DNA of 56,386 nt from an uncultured Flavobacteriales bacterium (GTDB taxonomy: Bacteria > Bacteroidota > Bacteroidia > Flavobacteriales_C > GCA-002722245): assembly GCA_905182585.1 (NCBI GenBank), contig CAJJCC010000028.1, forward strand, positions 1 to 56,386. The letters are read 5' to 3'. Positions 55,359 to 56,386 of the stretch are shown here, piece after piece (the stretch's first letter is position 1; the number at the start of each line of letters is the position of its first letter). The notes under the pieces were generated by a model. The model ran no database searches, was not told the origin of the DNA, and saw only the letters and a list, made by a program, of their open reading frames with translations. Both the position numbers and the translations under genes were made by a program.

Positions 55359-56386
55359 ATGGACAAATTTACATTTGTAGGTAATGCAGACGTAAACGCA
55401 GTATCAGCGTTATACGAGCAGTTTCTTCAAGACCCAAATCAGGTAGACGAGACTTGGCAGCAGTTTTTTGCAGGTTTTGATTTTGCAAAAGAGAATTTTG
55501 ACAGCGATGTTCCAGAGAATGTTCTAAAAGAATTTAAAGTTCTTGAGTTAATCGGTGCCTACAGAAAATGTGGTCACTTGTTCACGGATACCAACCCAGT
55601 TAGAGAGCGACGTAAGTACTCTCCAACAATGGATATTGAAAACTTTGGTTTAGAAAAAACCGATTTAGAATCAGTATACCAAGCGGGATCTCAAATTGGA
55701 GTTGGAGCAGCAAAGTTAAAAGACATCATTGCACATCTTGAAGCGATTTACTGTGAAAGTATTGGGGTTGAGTATACTTACATTAGAAAGCCAGAGGAGG
55801 TAGAATGGTTAAGAGGGAAAATTGAATCTGGAAAAAACAGAACTCAGTTCTCTCTGCCACAAAAGCAACAAATCTTAAAAAAGCTGAATCAAGCGGTTGT
55901 TTTCGAACAATTTCTTGATAAGAAATATGTTGGCCAAAAACGGTTCTCTTTACAGGGTGCCGAGGTTTTAATTCCAGCGTTAGATTCTATCGTTGAAAAA
56001 GGAGCTGAACTGGGAGTTGACGAATTTATTTTCGGAATGGCGCACCGAGGAAGGTTAAATGTTTTAGCAAATATTTTTTACAAAACATATAAAGAAATTT
56101 TCGCTGAATTTGCGAGTAAGGATTTCGAAGATGAAGATCTTGGTTTTGACGGAGATGTTAAATATCATTTAGGATATACTTGTGACATCAAAACTGATGC
56201 AGGTAAAGATATTAAAATGACATTGGCTCCTAATCCTTCTCACTTAGAAGCGGTTGATCCAGTTGTTGGAGGTATTGCAAGAGCAAAACTAGATAAGGAA
56301 TACGGTAACGACGGAACGAAAGTTTGTCCAGTTATGATTCACGGTGATGCAGCAATTGCTGGTCAAGGAATCGTATATGAAGTAAT
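55359..56386 (+). CDS. sucA: 2-oxoglutarate dehydrogenase E1 component (5' part)
   Basis: The first 342 codons of SucA, cut by the window edge. The enzyme decarboxylates 2-oxoglutarate with thiamine diphosphate in the TCA cycle. The N-terminal E2-binding motif is seen in ALYEQFLQDPNQVDETWQQFF, followed by ELIGAYRKCGHLFTDTNPV, FSLQGAEVLIPALD, the FGMAHRGRLNVLAN segment and APNPSHLEAVDPVVGG, all characteristic of E1o. ATG at 55359 is supported by the typical start MDKFTFVGNAD. No frame break was found in the visible part. Confidence 0.95.
   Translation, partial: MDKFTFVGNADVNAVSALYEQFLQDPNQVDETWQQFFAGFDFAKENFDSDVPENVLKEFKVLELIGAYRKCGHLFTDTNPVRERRKYSPTMDIENFGLEKTDLESVYQAGSQIGVGAAKLKDIIAHLEAIYCESIGVEYTYIRKPEEVEWLRGKIESGKNRTQFSLPQKQQILKKLNQAVVFEQFLDKKYVGQKRFSLQGAEVLIPALDSIVEKGAELGVDEFIFGMAHRGRLNVLANIFYKTYKEIFAEFASKDFEDEDLGFDGDVKYHLGYTCDIKTDAGKDIKMTLAPNPSHLEAVDPVVGGIARAKLDKEYGNDGTKVCPVMIHGDAAIAGQGIVYEV

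Overview
The window is a chromosomal segment of a member of the Bacteroidota, most likely the order Flavobacteriales (Crocinitomicaceae/Cryomorphaceae-like; inferred from gene content, not from a search). Supporting evidence: a 2420-residue SprA translocon of the type IX secretion system (T9SS) in a maeB-ruvA-sprA run, a cell-surface protein with a gliding-motility-type C-terminal domain, remnants of T9SS sorting tails, AT-rich DNA, frequent TTG starts, and TAnnTTTG -7 promoter elements just ahead of several genes.

Layout. 1-416: tandem ~180-195 bp repeat units, each enclosing a 76-bp element with inverted ends. 538-2064: a GNAT acetyltransferase and an RDD membrane protein on the minus strand. 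2151-8875: a five-gene plus-strand operon (SpoIIM-like DUF95, DUF4129, DUF4350, MoxR ATPase, DUF58). 8876-10716: a decayed stretch holding one propeller-like gene, two T9SS sorting-domain remnants, an orphan terminator and palindromes. 10717-16730: signalling genes, namely a propeller receptor with a SpoIIE/PP2C phosphatase output, citrate synthase, a SiaB-like kinase and a SiaC-like gene broken by a frameshift and a stop. 16727-27797: housekeeping (2-hydroxyacid dehydrogenase, MgtE, coiled-coil membrane protein, ComF, VanZ, AspS, TadA, pseudouridine synthase, outer-membrane barrel, QueG) plus an MBOAT/acyl-carrier-protein pair. 27900-28000: a possible small RNA with its own terminator. 28074-30614: a large T9SS cargo protein. 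30713-38099: aminopeptidase and PdxA, then the DUF177-rpmF-plsX-fabH-accB-accC lipid-precursor operon. 38579-48703: maeB-ruvA-sprA. 48843-56386: sirtuin, asparaginase, alkyltransferase-like protein, TrmB, SDR, glycosyltransferase, aquaglyceroporin, a small membrane protein and the 5' part of sucA, which runs off the window.

How genes work together. The fatty-acid operon supplies malonyl-CoA (AccBC) and starts chain elongation (FabH) and phospholipid synthesis (PlsX), co-transcribed with ribosomal protein L32. Citrate synthase, malic enzyme and SucA serve central carbon flow. The MoxR/DUF58/DUF4129/DUF4350/SpoIIM set resembles a conserved membrane-associated AAA+ system of unknown detailed role. 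The SpoIIE-type phosphatase, SiaB-like kinase and SiaC-like substrate resemble a partner-switching module whose SiaC member looks inactivated here. No phage, insertion sequence, CRISPR array, tRNA or rRNA was recognised. The points most deserving a second look are the broken SiaC gene, the decaying T9SS cargo region, the candidate small RNA, the MBOAT-ACP pair without an activating enzyme, and the repeat array at the left edge.
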